Assembly (NCBI RefSeq): GCF_024606225.1
Contig: NZ_JAGRPU010000005.1
Span: forward strand, 62,001 to 126,000
Reading direction: 5' to 3'
DNA from: Endozoicomonas sp. ISHI1
GTDB taxonomy: Bacteria > Pseudomonadota > Gammaproteobacteria > Pseudomonadales > Endozoicomonadaceae
Length of the DNA: 64,000 nt
The translations under genes and the position numbers were made by a program. Positions 9,851-18,899 of the stretch are shown piece after piece. The notes beneath the pieces were generated by a model. It was given only the letters and a program-made list of their open reading frames with translations, searched no databases and was not told where the DNA came from. Positions within the stretch are counted from its first letter, which is position 1. Every line of letters begins with the position of its first letter.

Positions 9851-11284
9851 ATGACCAATTTTTCTCCCAGAGGTGCCACGCGCAAGCGAGCCGGTGGCAT
9901 CAAGCGTTTTCCCAAAAGACACCTGTTGCTGGTAACGGGTGTGGCCGCTGCGGTGATGACCGTAGTTGGCCTGCTACCCTCTCCACAAGTTGAAGCCAAA
10001 CGCTCCGAAACCGAGCTGCTCATTGATGAGTTTCAACCCGAATCCCCCAAAGAAACACTGAAAGAACTGGCTTTTGAAGAAAAGGCTGCTCCTCTGGAAA
10101 CACAAGCTCAACGCCTTGCCAGAGATGAGGCCGAGCGCCTGGCTACAGAAGAAGCCACTCTGGGCTCCCGGAAAAGGATTACCATTGAGTCCGGCGATAA
10201 TCTCTCAACCCTGTTTGACGATATGGGTTTAAGTGCGAGGGTTGTCTATGAAGTCGCCAAAACCCCGCAACTGGGCAAAAACCTGACCGATATCCGCCCA
10301 GGGCAAACGTTTGAATATCGTGTAAACAGTGAAGGTATATTGACTCAGCTGCACTATGTTCAGAACAAACTTGAAAGCATCCTCTATGAAAGAGAGGGAG
10401 ATGGCTACGTTGGTAAAAAAATAACTCTTGAGCCCGAAGTTCGTATTGCCTTCGCAGAAGCTTCCATTAAAAACTCTCTTTTTCTTGCCAGCCAGAATGC
10501 CGGTCTGAGTGAGAAAATGACCATGGAGCTGGCGGGCATATTTGGCTGGGACATCGACTTCGCTCTGGATATTCGCAGTGGCGACAGTTTCAACGTGATG
10601 TACGAAGAGAAATATCTGGATAATGAAAAGCTGAGTGACGGCAATATTATCGCAGCGACCTTTGTTAACCAGAGTGAGGCCTTTACCGCCATTCGCTACA
10701 CCGACAGCCACGGTAATAGCAACTATTACTCGCCGGATGGCAAAAGCATGAAAAAGGCTTTCCTGCGAACGCCTGTCAACTTCACCCGAATCAGTTCAAG
10801 CTTTAACCCTAACCGTCTTCATCCAATTTTCAAAACCAAACGCCCCCATAACGGGACAGACTACGCTGCTCCTACCGGAACTCCCATCAAAGCGGCAGGA
10901 GACGGCAAAATCCAGTTTATAGGTTGGCAAAATGGCTTTGGCAACGTTGTCTTTATCCAGCACCCCCATAATATTGTTACCGTTTACGCCCACCAGAGCC
11001 GTGTCAACAAAAGATTCAAGACAGGCAGCCAGGTTAAGCAGGGACAAACTATTGGCTATGTAGGCCAGACTGGCTGGGCAACGGGTCCGCACTTGCATTA
11101 CGAGTTCCGGGTCAATGGTGTTCACAGAAACCCGGTCACCGTCAAACTGCCTGATGCCTCACCGATACCCAAATCGGAGAGGGCACGTTTTATGGCATTT
11201 GCCAACAAAACCATGGCCCAGCTGGAAAAGCACGGAACAACGATGCTGGCCAAGAACGAGAAAGAGTCGAAACAACGACCATAG
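9851..11284 (+). CDS. M23-family murein endopeptidase, MepM/OapA-like
   Basis: Membrane-anchored peptidoglycan hydrolase (477 residues) expected to cleave cross-links in the periplasm. Residues 20-45 form one transmembrane/signal-anchor segment after a basic N-terminus. Residues 108-158 resemble the OapA/LysM-like domain (ESGDNLSTLFDDMGLS, DIRPGQTFEYRV). The C-terminal M23 domain has zinc ligands in HNGTDYAAP (about 334 and 338) and HLHYEF (about 414), with the second catalytic His in YAHQSR. It is followed 36 bases later by anmK, linking wall cleavage to recycling of anhydro-MurNAc. ATG 9851 lacks a clear ribosome-binding site. Confidence 0.92.
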   Translation: MTNFSPRGATRKRAGGIKRFPKRHLLLVTGVAAAVMTVVGLLPSPQVEAKRSETELLIDEFQPESPKETLKELAFEEKAAPLETQAQRLARDEAERLATEEATLGSRKRITIESGDNLSTLFDDMGLSARVVYEVAKTPQLGKNLTDIRPGQTFEYRVNSEGILTQLHYVQNKLESILYEREGDGYVGKKITLEPEVRIAFAEASIKNSLFLASQNAGLSEKMTMELAGIFGWDIDFALDIRSGDSFNVMYEEKYLDNEKLSDGNIIAATFVNQSEAFTAIRYTDSHGNSNYYSPDGKSMKKAFLRTPVNFTRISSSFNPNRLHPIFKTKRPHNGTDYAAPTGTPIKAAGDGKIQFIGWQNGFGNVVFIQHPHNIVTVYAHQSRVNKRFKTGSQVKQGQTIGYVGQTGWATGPHLHYEFRVNGVHRNPVTVKLPDASPIPKSERARFMAFANKTMAQLEKHGTTMLAKNEKESKQRP

Positions 11285-11320
11285 CTCCCAGGGAAGGAGG
11301 CATGAAGGAATACCAGAGAT

Positions 11321-12451
11321 ATGCTTGAATACTTTATTGGCCTGATGTCAGGCACCAGCCTTGATGCTATAGACGCAGTTCTGGTTGAATTTGAGGGCGA
11401 GACCTCCAAACACTCACCATCAGGAAACTGTCGACAACTAGAAGCTATTTCCCATCCTCTCCCCGAAAATCTCAGAAAACAGCTTCTTTCCCTGACACTA
11501 CCAGGTCCTGATGAAATTGAACGAATGGCAGTAGCAGAGCCTGCCTTTGCCCGGGAATCGGCTGCTGCAGTCAGGCGACTGTTAGAGCAGGCCAATTTTA
11601 ATTCGGACCAGATTTCTGCCATCGGCAGTCATGGACAAACCATCCGCCACCGCCCGGAAAAAGGTTTCACCTTGCAGATTGGTGACCCCAGCCTGATTGC
11701 TGAGCTATCAAACATAACCGTTGTTGCTGACTTCAGACGTCGGGATGTCGCGGCAGGCGGTCAGGGAGCCCCTCTTGTTCCTGCCTTCCACCATGCTGTT
11801 TTCAGCCACCCCACATTGGACAGAGTCATATTGAATATTGGCGGGATGTCCAATATCAGTTTGTTACCCGCAGACTCTGGGAAGCCTGTCACAGGCTTTG
11901 ATACAGGCCCCGGTAACGTGCTGATCGATTATTGGTGCCAGCAGCATCTCAACCAACGCTTTGATGCCAATGGTCAATGGGCCGCATCAGGGACCGTGGA
12001 TGACCAACTGCTGAATGCCATGCTGAATGACAGTTACTTTTCTGAAATACCGCCCAAAAGCACTGGCCGGGAACTCTTCAACTCAGGTTGGCTGGACTCT
12101 CACCTGAGAGGTTTTTCTGGACTGCAACCTGAAAACGTTGCCGCCACACTCACTTTACTGACAGCAAAAACCATTGCCCTGGATATCTGCCAATACGCCC
12201 CATCGGCCAAAGAAGTACTGGTTTGTGGTGGCGGGGCCAATAATACGCTGCTGATGAAACTCATTGAAAATGAGCTGACCCCACTGTCCATTGCAACCAC
12301 AGGCTCGCTTGGCATAGCACCTGACTGGGTAGAAGCAGTAGCCTTTGCCTGGCTCGCCAGACAGACACTCTCAGGAAAGCCTGGCAACCTTCCTGCTGTG
12401 ACAGGGGCTTCTGATGAGCGGATTCTTGGGGCTATATTCCCGGCTGGGTAA
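11321..12451 (+). CDS. anmK: Anhydro-N-acetylmuramic acid kinase
   Basis: Opens and phosphorylates 1,6-anhydro-MurNAc to MurNAc-6-phosphate during wall recycling, in the cytosol. At 376 residues it has the family length. The start IGLMSGTSLDAIDAVLVEF is the AnmK nucleotide-binding signature; SHGQTIRHRP, DFRRRDVAAGGQGAPLVP, NIGGMSNI, TGFDTGPGNVLID and VCGGGANN are further hallmarks. It forms a likely operon with the M23 peptidase. In pseudomonads erpA follows directly; here an unrelated gene is inserted on the opposite strand. Confidence 0.96.
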   Translation: MLEYFIGLMSGTSLDAIDAVLVEFEGETSKHSPSGNCRQLEAISHPLPENLRKQLLSLTLPGPDEIERMAVAEPAFARESAAAVRRLLEQANFNSDQISAIGSHGQTIRHRPEKGFTLQIGDPSLIAELSNITVVADFRRRDVAAGGQGAPLVPAFHHAVFSHPTLDRVILNIGGMSNISLLPADSGKPVTGFDTGPGNVLIDYWCQQHLNQRFDANGQWAASGTVDDQLLNAMLNDSYFSEIPPKSTGRELFNSGWLDSHLRGFSGLQPENVAATLTLLTAKTIALDICQYAPSAKEVLVCGGGANNTLLMKLIENELTPLSIATTGSLGIAPDWVEAVAFAWLARQTLSGKPGNLPAVTGASDERILGAIFPAG

Positions 12452-12516
12452 CTGACCCTGAAAATTTGTGAAAACGCTTGATCAGCAAAAAGTCCAAAGA
12501 AATATCGGGGTATTTG

Positions 12517-13890
12517 TTAACTTTTCGGAATTTTCAACAGTCGTTTTTTGGCTTCATCAGCACCGTACTTGGCGATAAGTGCCGGAGCAAGAGCTTTATT
12601 AATTTTATCGACACGACTTCTCACCTTGTCCCCTTCCTGAATAGAGCTGAAACCTTTAGCCGTTAAAGACTCAATAGACTCTCTCAATTTAGCAAAACCC
12701 TTGTTATCTGATTGCTGCTTCATCAGTAATTGCTCCTGTTTCATGTGCGCAGCCCTCTCGCGTGGATTTGACTTTGGGGGTCTCTGACGCTTGAAGAATT
12801 TAACCAGGGGGTTCATTTCTTGCTCAAGCCGAATAACATCATTGAACAATGAGTGAAGGCTGAAAGCATCATCAAGATTCTGAGAGTCATTCTCCAACTC
12901 AAGCATTATTTCAAGCATCTCCAGCTCAAAGTCCTTATCATCTATCGATTCGTACACATGTTCGCCGGTAGATGGGTCGATAGAATCAGAACGATCCGTC
13001 ACTGATTGGCTCGAAGACAGGGGTAATGTACTAACGTTCAAACTTTTGGGGACAACATATACAGCAGTGTTCTCTGGGTTACCGCGCAAACTATCTTCTG
13101 GTTTTTGTTTCAGATGACTGGGTACATCATATTGTGGCTCTTTTTTCAGATTCCCGGGTACATCATACTGTGACTCTTTTTTCAGATTCCTGGGTACATC
13201 ATATAGTGGTTCTTTTTTTAGATTATTGGGTACATCATAAATATTGACCCGCTCAGGTTTTACATGTTCAGCAATTGGTCGTTTGACAATGTTACGTGGC
13301 TTTGCTTGAGGGGTCATGCCTCGATCCGGGGAGCGGTTGAGGTCATCCCTGTTTTTTCTTCTCGTTCGAGGGGCAGGAATTGGCTTTTCTTTATTGCCCG
13401 GTTGTTCTTGCTGCCTGTTTTGAACAAGCTCATCGACCTGAACCATTGGCTGAAGAGGTTGCTTGGGCACTGATTTACCTCTTCTGGAAGCCACTGTCGG
13501 CGGCTGCTTCTTAATGCGTTGATTTGACTCAACTTCATTTCCACTCCTCTCCTGTTGGCCGGACTTTCGCGACCCTGGCTCTGGAGTGAAAGCAGAAACA
13601 GATCGACCTTCCTGAGGGAGCACCTGAATAAAAATCCTACATTCAGTCTTCATTGCCGCTCTTGACTTAAGCTCTATTGGAGGGTTCGATAGTCGTTGCT
13701 TGCCTTTCGACTGTTCAGACTTCAGAGAAGGAAGACCATGGGGGTCTGCTTTTCTGATTTTTCTCAGCATGCCTCCCAGCAGTGCTTTGACAGCACTCTT
13801 CCAGCCCCCCTCAACGGGCAGTGGAGTATATAAGGATCCATTACTTCCCTGAGAACCTGAGACATTTGCCATCACACACCATCCATGCAT
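12517..13890 (-). CDS. Unrecognised repeat protein with YDVP/EPxY motifs; candidate host-directed effector
   Basis: A 457-residue, mostly hydrophilic protein with no family I recognise. Four 12-residue repeats place tyrosines at 218, 230, 242 and 254, each as YDVP; two are in EPLYDVP and EPQYDVP context. A fifth related site is YVVP (278) and another is VYESIDD (313). Upstream is a Pro/Lys/Arg-rich stretch with PIPAPR (170-175). Residues 320-457 are helical-looking and charged. There is no signal peptide; the first 30 residues are Ser/Gly-rich, as in many type III substrates. YxxP is the Crk-SH2 ligand of p130Cas, EPxY resembles EPIYA, and PxPxPR resembles CIN85-type SH3 ligands. Mimicry is inference. 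ATG at 13872 (GGATGG upstream) is an equally good start. Confidence 0.8.
   Translation of the reverse strand: MHGWCVMANVSGSQGSNGSLYTPLPVEGGWKSAVKALLGGMLRKIRKADPHGLPSLKSEQSKGKQRLSNPPIELKSRAAMKTECRIFIQVLPQEGRSVSAFTPEPGSRKSGQQERSGNEVESNQRIKKQPPTVASRRGKSVPKQPLQPMVQVDELVQNRQQEQPGNKEKPIPAPRTRRKNRDDLNRSPDRGMTPQAKPRNIVKRPIAEHVKPERVNIYDVPNNLKKEPLYDVPRNLKKESQYDVPGNLKKEPQYDVPSHLKQKPEDSLRGNPENTAVYVVPKSLNVSTLPLSSSQSVTDRSDSIDPSTGEHVYESIDDKDFELEMLEIMLELENDSQNLDDAFSLHSLFNDVIRLEQEMNPLVKFFKRQRPPKSNPRERAAHMKQEQLLMKQQSDNKGFAKLRESIESLTAKGFSSIQEGDKVRSRVDKINKALAPALIAKYGADEAKKRLLKIPKS
13111..13245 (-). repeat. Four 36-bp tandem repeats coding for YDVP units
   Basis: The 36-base unit encodes YDVPxNLKKEPx. Copies differ by a few substitutions but keep the Tyr-Asp-Val-Pro codons, and the unit is an exact multiple of three, so copy-number changes would keep the frame. 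Confidence 0.85.
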
Positions 13891-14028
13891 GCATTGATAT
13901 TCCTATCAGTATAATAGTCCTTCAAGTTCAACGCATTGCGACGACTTTCGAGTCATAGACTCCTGAAAGAGTATATTTCCTGTAGCATTGCTCTGGTCAA
14001 AAAAATGGCGGGAGAGAGAAGGAATATC

Positions 14029-14048
14029 CGGGCGGAGGGGCCCGCCCG
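14029..14048 (-). terminator. GC-rich hairpin after erpA
   Basis: CGGGCGG (14029-14035) pairs with CCGCCCG (14042-14048), 14 bases beyond the erpA stop on the minus strand. The T-rich stretch comes about 25 bases later rather than at once, so termination is only possible. Confidence 0.4.
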
Positions 14049-14061
14049 ATAGGAAGAGCAT

Positions 14062-14418
14062 TCAAATGGAAAAAGAAGAGCCACATCCACAAGTGGCGGT
14101 TGCATTGGGATTTTTCACCAGAAATCTGGAACCTTCCAATCCTTCTTCGTAATCTACCTCGGCACCCACAAGATACTGATAACTCAGTGAATCCACGACC
14201 ATTTCAGCTCCCTTCTTTTTAACCAGGGTATCATCGTCTGCCAGCTGATCGTCAAATTTGAAGCCGTATTGAAAACCTGAACATCCACCACCAGTCACGT
14301 AAACACGAAGCCTCAGGCACTTGTTATCTTCATCTTCCATGAGCCGATTGACTTTATTTGCGGCATCATCCGTCAGTAAGATCGGGTCCGGCATTACCGT
14401 TTCAACTGCTGCGCTCAT
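14062..14418 (-). CDS. erpA: Iron-sulfur cluster insertion protein ErpA
   Basis: A-type carrier that delivers [4Fe-4S] clusters to client enzymes. The 118-residue protein has the A-type signature with three cysteine ligands: [11 protein letters not shown] near residue 48 and the C-terminal CGCGSSFSI. The N-terminus [14 protein letters not shown] is typical of ErpA rather than IscA. The ATG lies behind a strong GGAGGA. In many gammaproteobacteria erpA sits beside anmK; here 1.6 kb with a foreign-looking gene separates them. Confidence 0.95.
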   Translation of the reverse strand: MSAAVETVMPDPILLTDDAANKVNRLMEDEDNKCLRLRVYVTGGGCSGFQYGFKFDDQLADDDTLVKKKGAEMVVDSLSYQYLVGAEVDYEEGLEGSRFLVKNPNATATCGCGSSFSI

Positions 14419-14573
14419 TTATCCTCCCGTGCTACCTGATCGCCACAGGCAGCCACGCTGTCTCTATCTACTTTCAGAGCCCTGCTCTATAGCACCTCTG
14501 ATATGTATAGCTGTAATAATAGGCTGAGCCCATTATCCAAGTAACCCAGTAAAGCAGTCAACTACTCAAGGAC

Positions 14574-15371
14574 TCAACCGCTGTCGGTCAACTCATTTTT
14601 TATATCGGCGTCTAGCTCTTCCTGCCAGTCCAGAACGCTGGTAAGGCTCCGCACTGCACCGCTTTTGACCTTGATGCTGACTGTCACTTTCTCGGGCTTA
14701 AACCCATCGGGAAGAGTCAAATCGATATAGTCACGATTTTCAGGGAAAGCCTGAAAATAACGGAACTCAAGTGCCTGGGATTTTTCCAGCCCGGCCAGCT
14801 CCATCAGGGACAAAGACGCTTTCTTGTTATCTTTCACCCCCCTGACAGAGACATTCAGAGTCCCTTTGAGAAACGGGTTGTCTCTGGCCACCTGGGAGAC
14901 CACCATTCTGAAGCGATACTGGTTCTTCTCTTCACCCTTTAGCAGATCAAATGCGTAGAGCTTTATACCTTCAGCAGTATCTTCCGGAGCAAGAATCCTC
15001 TTGTAAAATGCCAGATCCTTACTCAGCAGAGCTTTCTCATCTTCCAGATCCCGAATAACAGTGCGAACACTGTTTGCAGCTTCGCGATCCACCTTACTGG
15101 TTCTTTCCAGGATGACCAGTTTCTGCCTGAGCGACTCCTCGACACCCGCCAGGCTTTGCAATTGATTCCTGAGTTCTGAGTTTTCCTGCCTGAGTATGGC
15201 TGCCTCGGTATCGGAAAACCGTCCCCCAAGATAATAGGAAAGAGCCGAAGCCAGAACAAAGGCCAGTAGGACAAAAAGCCTGATTTTAAGCTCCCTGCCG
15301 GGGTCATGACGCACCACCTTCATACTACCCGGCGGCTTGACGCCCTGAAAAACAGAAAGAGGATCTGGCAT
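14574..15371 (-). CDS. DUF6776-type membrane protein with coiled coil
   Basis: A 265-residue protein of unknown function. It has a short cytoplasmic N-terminus, one transmembrane segment (about 30-50, LFVLLAFVLASALSYYLGG), a coiled coil rich in Glu/Leu/Arg (about 53-125), and a C-terminal beta-rich domain presumably in the periplasm. Position between erpA and argC matches the DUF6776-type gene of pseudomonads, which is the basis for the family call. A CAGGATAA site precedes the ATG. A cell-envelope role is plausible from topology only. Confidence 0.7.
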   Translation of the reverse strand: MPDPLSVFQGVKPPGSMKVVRHDPGRELKIRLFVLLAFVLASALSYYLGGRFSDTEAAILRQENSELRNQLQSLAGVEESLRQKLVILERTSKVDREAANSVRTVIRDLEDEKALLSKDLAFYKRILAPEDTAEGIKLYAFDLLKGEEKNQYRFRMVVSQVARDNPFLKGTLNVSVRGVKDNKKASLSLMELAGLEKSQALEFRYFQAFPENRDYIDLTLPDGFKPEKVTVSIKVKSGAVRSLTSVLDWQEELDADIKNELTDSG

Positions 15372-15567
15372 CTCACTTATCCTGATAAAAAAGCGGCATA
15401 ATGAATTTTTCGGGTAAACTTATGCTTTCAGAAATAATCCCAAGAAGCTCCTGACAACCCAATGCATTCAAATTCGCAAGACTATACACAAGCCTACTCA
15501 CCATCACAAACCGCCACTCCGGCGGCTCAGAATAGTAACACTTCGACTCTTATAGCACGATCAAGGT

Positions 15568-16260
15568 ATGATAGCCCACCGTGACTACTCACTGCCTGAG
15601 ACAATGATGCTTGATCGATGGACTTCCCTCTGGATCAGATCGCCTCTGAACCTTCTCGCCCGTCCACTAAAAAAAATGGGTGTTCGGGCTGATCAGATCA
15701 CTCTGACCGGTTTCCTGATCGGATTAACGGCCGTACCCTTGCTGGCATTTGAGTTCTACTTGCCGGCTCTTGCGGTCATTCTTTGTAATCGTCTGATGGA
15801 TGGGCTGGATGGCGCCCTGGCAAGGATAACACACACCTCGGATGCCGGTGGCTATCTGGATATTACCCTGGATTTCATCTTTTATTCAGCCGTTGTGCTT
15901 GGTTTTGCCTTTGCTGATCCTGAAAAAAACGCCCTGATGGCCAGTCTACTGATTTGCACTTTTATGGGAACGGGCTCCAGCTTTCTGGCCTACGCGATTA
16001 TGGCTCAAAAGAAAGGTCTCTCAGATCCTAACTTCAGCAACAAGTCCTTCTATTACCTGAATGGACTGGCGGAAGGCACAGAAACCATCGCTATTTTTGT
16101 GCTCTTCTGTTTGCTCCCTCAGTATTTCCCGATTCTAGCTGCAATTTTTGCTGCAATCTGTATCCTGACGACCACGACAAGAGTCTGGGGGGGTTACCAG
16201 ACCATCAGGCAGGCAGACGAGCTCGACGTCCACAGTGAAAGACAACCATGGAATTATTGA
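15568..16260 (+). CDS. CDP-alcohol phosphatidyltransferase family protein
   Basis: Integral membrane enzyme (230 residues, about six hydrophobic segments) that moves a phosphoalcohol from a CDP-linked donor to an acceptor alcohol. The family motif D-x2-D-G-x2-A-R-x8-G-x3-D-x3-D is complete: MDGLDGALAR near 75-84, then GGYLDITLDF. The acceptor cannot be inferred. The next small gene overlaps its 3' end by 13 bases, so the two are probably translated together. The start may instead be one of the paired ATGs at 15604/15607. Confidence 0.85.
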   Translation: MIAHRDYSLPETMMLDRWTSLWIRSPLNLLARPLKKMGVRADQITLTGFLIGLTAVPLLAFEFYLPALAVILCNRLMDGLDGALARITHTSDAGGYLDITLDFIFYSAVVLGFAFADPEKNALMASLLICTFMGTGSSFLAYAIMAQKKGLSDPNFSNKSFYYLNGLAEGTETIAIFVLFCLLPQYFPILAAIFAAICILTTTTRVWGGYQTIRQADELDVHSERQPWNY

Positions 16261-16421
16261 AGATACTGTTTCTCCTCTTTATTGCGCTGGCCGTGGTGGT
16301 CATGGCAACAGAACGGTTTGGCAAACCCATGAGCCGGGAGAAACAGTCAAGACTGTCGAAAATAGCCATCATCCTGATTCTGGTCATGCTGGTGGCCAGA
16401 ATCATCAAAGAGATCGTCTAA
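16248..16421 (+). CDS. 57-residue membrane protein with two transmembrane segments
   Basis: ATG 16248 overlaps the end of the CDP-alcohol phosphotransferase gene by 13 bases. The product starts MELLKILFLLFIALAVVVMA (segment 1), has a short basic loop containing FGKPMSREKQ, and ends with a second hydrophobic helix (IAIILILVMLVARII). It ends 7 bases before a strong terminator. I do not recognise the family; overlap and topology suggest a partner of the upstream enzyme. Confidence 0.7.
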   Translation: MELLKILFLLFIALAVVVMATERFGKPMSREKQSRLSKIAIILILVMLVARIIKEIV

Positions 16422-16427
16422 ACGCAG

Positions 16428-16452
16428 AAAGGCAGCGCTAAGCGCTGCCTTT
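16428..16452. terminator. Bidirectional intrinsic terminator
   Basis: AAAGGCAGCGC (16428-16438) and GCGCTGCCTTT (16442-16452) form a perfect 11-bp stem with a 3-base loop. It serves the small membrane-protein gene on the plus strand and the convergent cold-shock gene on the minus strand. Confidence 0.9.
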
Positions 16453-16486
16453 ATTATTCACTGCCCAGAGGGAGCGTGAAGAGTAA

Positions 16487-16696
16487 TCAGTCGATTACTT
16501 CGATGTTTTCAGCCTGAGGACCTTTAGCGCCCTGGGTCACTTCAAACTTAACACGCTGGCCTTCAACCAGAGTTTTGAAGCCTGTACCAACGATCGCTCT
16601 GAAGTGAGCAAACACGTCCGGGCCAGAGTCCTGGCTGATGAAGCCGTAACCTTTGGATTCGTTGAACCACTTAACTGTTCCTGTGGAAGCAGACAT
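16487..16696 (-). CDS. CspA-family cold-shock protein
   Basis: A 69-residue nucleic-acid chaperone with all cold-shock landmarks: [17 protein letters not shown] (RNP1), DVFAHFRAI (RNP2), and [17 protein letters not shown] at the end. ATG 16696 is preceded by CAGGAATTGATT, the usual csp ribosome-binding arrangement. HFRAI instead of the common HFSAI is a minor variant. About 200 AT-rich bases upstream could be the long 5' leader typical of CspA genes. Confidence 0.94.
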   Translation of the reverse strand: MSASTGTVKWFNESKGYGFISQDSGPDVFAHFRAIVGTGFKTLVEGQRVKFEVTQGAKGPQAENIEVID

Positions 16697-17130
16697 AATC
16701 AATTCCTGAAATTGAACAAAAATAGGGTGGTCACACAACATGACCGCTTAGCTGAAAGCGTCGCTACTACTTATGATTTATCAGGAAGATCTACAACTAT
16801 GGAACTTCGAAACGCAAGACATAAATATAAGGCATAACTTAAAGCTAAGCTAATTGTATCTCAATTAACTCCAGAAGCAATGAGTACAACACGATTAAAG
16901 ATATCGTGAAAATCAGCAGATACAACCCCTGCAACATTGATATAGAGACAATCTGCATGATTATTTCTCATAACCACTACCTTTCTTCATTATTTCCCGT
17001 CAGAACCTGCGACTGGAAGACAGCCATCGTCAATTATCCGGCCTCCGTTAACACTCTGTCATACAACTTGCATCGAACATTCTGGTAGAGAATACTGAGG
17101 TTTTCAGGGTACCACATAGAAGTAGAGATC
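16697..17130. other. Divergent intergenic region, csp leader and GNAT promoter
   Basis: About 430 AT-rich bases. The left part should be the promoter and leader of the minus-strand csp gene; I could not identify a cold box. A 60-codon frame at 16906-17088 has no ribosome-binding site and no recognisable product. Confidence 0.4.
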
Positions 17131-17643
17131 ATGGAAATAAAAATACGACACCAGGAAGACCGGGACTTTCCTCATATTGCAGAAATGTTTGAATATGAAG
17201 ACCTGGCAGAAAACACCTCCCAGATCCCCTATAACCACTGCGACCACTGGAAAGAACTGTTCCAGTCCCGAAGCAATGAATCTATTCAACTGGTTGCAGA
17301 AGTCAACGGCAAGGTTGCAGGTCATCTCGGTATTCGTATGTTCAGTAAGCCACGTAAAAAACACGTTGTGACTTTCGGCATCAGTGTACATCCTGATTTT
17401 CAGGGACAAGGAGTAGGATCAAGGCTGGTTGATGAAATGATTCAGCTCTGTGATAACTGGCTGAATGTTGTTCGTATTGAACTGGGCGTGTTCACAGAGA
17501 ACAAACAAGCTATTGCCCTGTATAAAAAGTACGGCTTTGAAATTGAAGGGACCTCCCGCTTTGACTGCTTCCGCAGAGGCCAGTACAGCAGCACCTACCA
17601 AATGGCCAGAATCAGACCGGACCTACTGGAAAAGCTGCCGTAG
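17131..17643 (+). CDS. GNAT-family N-acetyltransferase, YhhY-like
   Basis: A 170-residue acetyltransferase. The acetyl-CoA pyrophosphate loop is VHPDFQGQGVGSRLVDEM near residues 90-107, followed by the strand/helix CDNWLNVVRIELGVF and the C-terminal signature NKQAIALYKKYGFEIEGT. It resembles E. coli YhhY, an amino-acid N-acetyltransferase, in both halves (SQIPY, DNWL..RIEL.VF). Substrate is not predictable with confidence. The CWC protein gene follows 28 bases later on the same strand. Confidence 0.88.
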   Translation: MEIKIRHQEDRDFPHIAEMFEYEDLAENTSQIPYNHCDHWKELFQSRSNESIQLVAEVNGKVAGHLGIRMFSKPRKKHVVTFGISVHPDFQGQGVGSRLVDEMIQLCDNWLNVVRIELGVFTENKQAIALYKKYGFEIEGTSRFDCFRRGQYSSTYQMARIRPDLLEKLP

Positions 17644-17671
17644 TATCATGCTTTCAAAACAGGAATAATCC

Positions 17672-17911
17672 GTGAATCCAAAACGCTGCCCCCTTTGCCA
17701 AAAGGAAAATCATTGCGCCATCAGTGCAGGAAAACCTGCCAAACAGTGCTGGTGTATGAAAGACTTGAAGAAACCCTCAGTCAATACACCAGCTGTTTTA
17801 ATGCTGATCCCTGAAGCTGACACCTCCTGCTACTGCGAACCCTGTCTTGAAAAAGTCAAGGCATCAGAGCAGGCGCATCAAGGCCCGCTGTTTCCTTCAG
17901 CCCGCACATGA
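17672..17911 (+). CDS. Cysteine-rich CWC-family protein
   Basis: A 79-residue protein with the cysteine pattern of the CWC family: [11 protein letters not shown] at the N-terminus, CWC at residues 26-28, and CYCEPCLEK near 53-61. The spacing suggests one or two zinc sites. Function is unknown. It starts with GTG behind ACAGGAA, and its last 56 bases overlap the 3' end of argC on the other strand. Confidence 0.82.
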   Translation: MNPKRCPLCQKENHCAISAGKPAKQCWCMKDLKKPSVNTPAVLMLIPEADTSCYCEPCLEKVKASEQAHQGPLFPSART

Positions 17912-18899
17912 TATTCATATTCTGGATCGCCTGACCTGCTGCTCCTTTCACCAGATTATCTATAACCGACAGAATCACTACGGTATCACCACCCCGTGGA
18001 CGATGAACGGAAATACGGCACTGATTGCAGGATTTGACTGAACGGGTCTCCGGATGACTGCCAGCAGGCAAAACATCAACAAAAGGTTCATGACTGAACC
18101 TGTTTTCATACATCCCCTGAAGATCAATGGAATGATCATTTACCGAAACATACGACGTTGCATGAATCCCCCTTATCATTGGAACAAGGTGAGGCACAAA
18201 AACCAGCTCGCCTTTGAAGCATTGAACTCCCTCCAGAGGCATTCTCCCTAAGCCCTGCCTGATTTCCGGCAGATGTCTGTGACCTGGCACACCGTATGCC
18301 TTGAATGACTCAGAAACTTCGCACAACAAACTGGCCACTTTGGCTTCGCGACCAGCGCCACTGACTCCGGACTTGGCATCTATAATGACATTGCCTTCTA
18401 CCAGGCCGTTTTCCATCAGCGGCAACAGACCCAGTTGCGCAGCAGTCGGATAACAACCCGGATTGGCCACCAGCTGTGCAGATTTAATGGACTCCCGGTT
18501 CATTTCTGGCAAACCATAAACCGCCTCTGCCAGCAAATCAGGACAGGCATGATCAATACCGTACCATTGCTTCCAGTCACTGGCACTGGCCAGACGAAAA
18601 TCAGCGGCCAAATCCACTACCTTCACACCTTTGTCCATCAGCTTAGGCACGGAGTTCATGGCAATTCCGTTGGGTGTTGCAAAGAAAACCAGATCGCAAG
18701 CAGCCAGGACATCATCATCAGGCTGTGAATAGGCCAATTCCATCTTGCCTCGCAGCCCTGGATACAGCCCACTGACAGAGTTACCTGCCTCTTTTCTTGA
18801 AGTAATCACCGTAACTTCGACGTCGGGATGAACCGCGAGAAGACGCAGCAATTCTGCCCCGGTATAACCGGTACCACCAACAATGCCTGCCTTGATCAT
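17856..18899 (-). CDS. argC: N-acetyl-gamma-glutamyl-phosphate reductase
   Basis: Third step of arginine synthesis: NADPH-dependent reduction of N-acetylglutamyl phosphate to the semialdehyde. The 347-residue protein has the NADP-binding start [21 protein letters not shown], the catalytic cysteine in [10 protein letters not shown] near 150, and HRHLPEI with the catalytic histidine. ATG 18899 is chosen because it begins exactly at the conserved N-terminus; the frame extends upstream without homology. Divergent from hemJ, as in pseudomonads. This biosynthetic gene shares the window with an arginine-degrading cluster (33-42 kb). Confidence 0.96.
   Translation of the reverse strand: MIKAGIVGGTGYTGAELLRLLAVHPDVEVTVITSRKEAGNSVSGLYPGLRGKMELAYSQPDDDVLAACDLVFFATPNGIAMNSVPKLMDKGVKVVDLAADFRLASASDWKQWYGIDHACPDLLAEAVYGLPEMNRESIKSAQLVANPGCYPTAAQLGLLPLMENGLVEGNVIIDAKSGVSGAGREAKVASLLCEVSESFKAYGVPGHRHLPEIRQGLGRMPLEGVQCFKGELVFVPHLVPMIRGIHATSYVSVNDHSIDLQGMYENRFSHEPFVDVLPAGSHPETRSVKSCNQCRISVHRPRGGDTVVILSVIDNLVKGAAGQAIQNMNIMCGLKETAGLDAPALMP

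Noticed and set aside
16906-17088. 60-codon open frame before the GNAT gene
   Set aside because: No ribosome-binding site; composition and aromatic-rich translation look noncoding.
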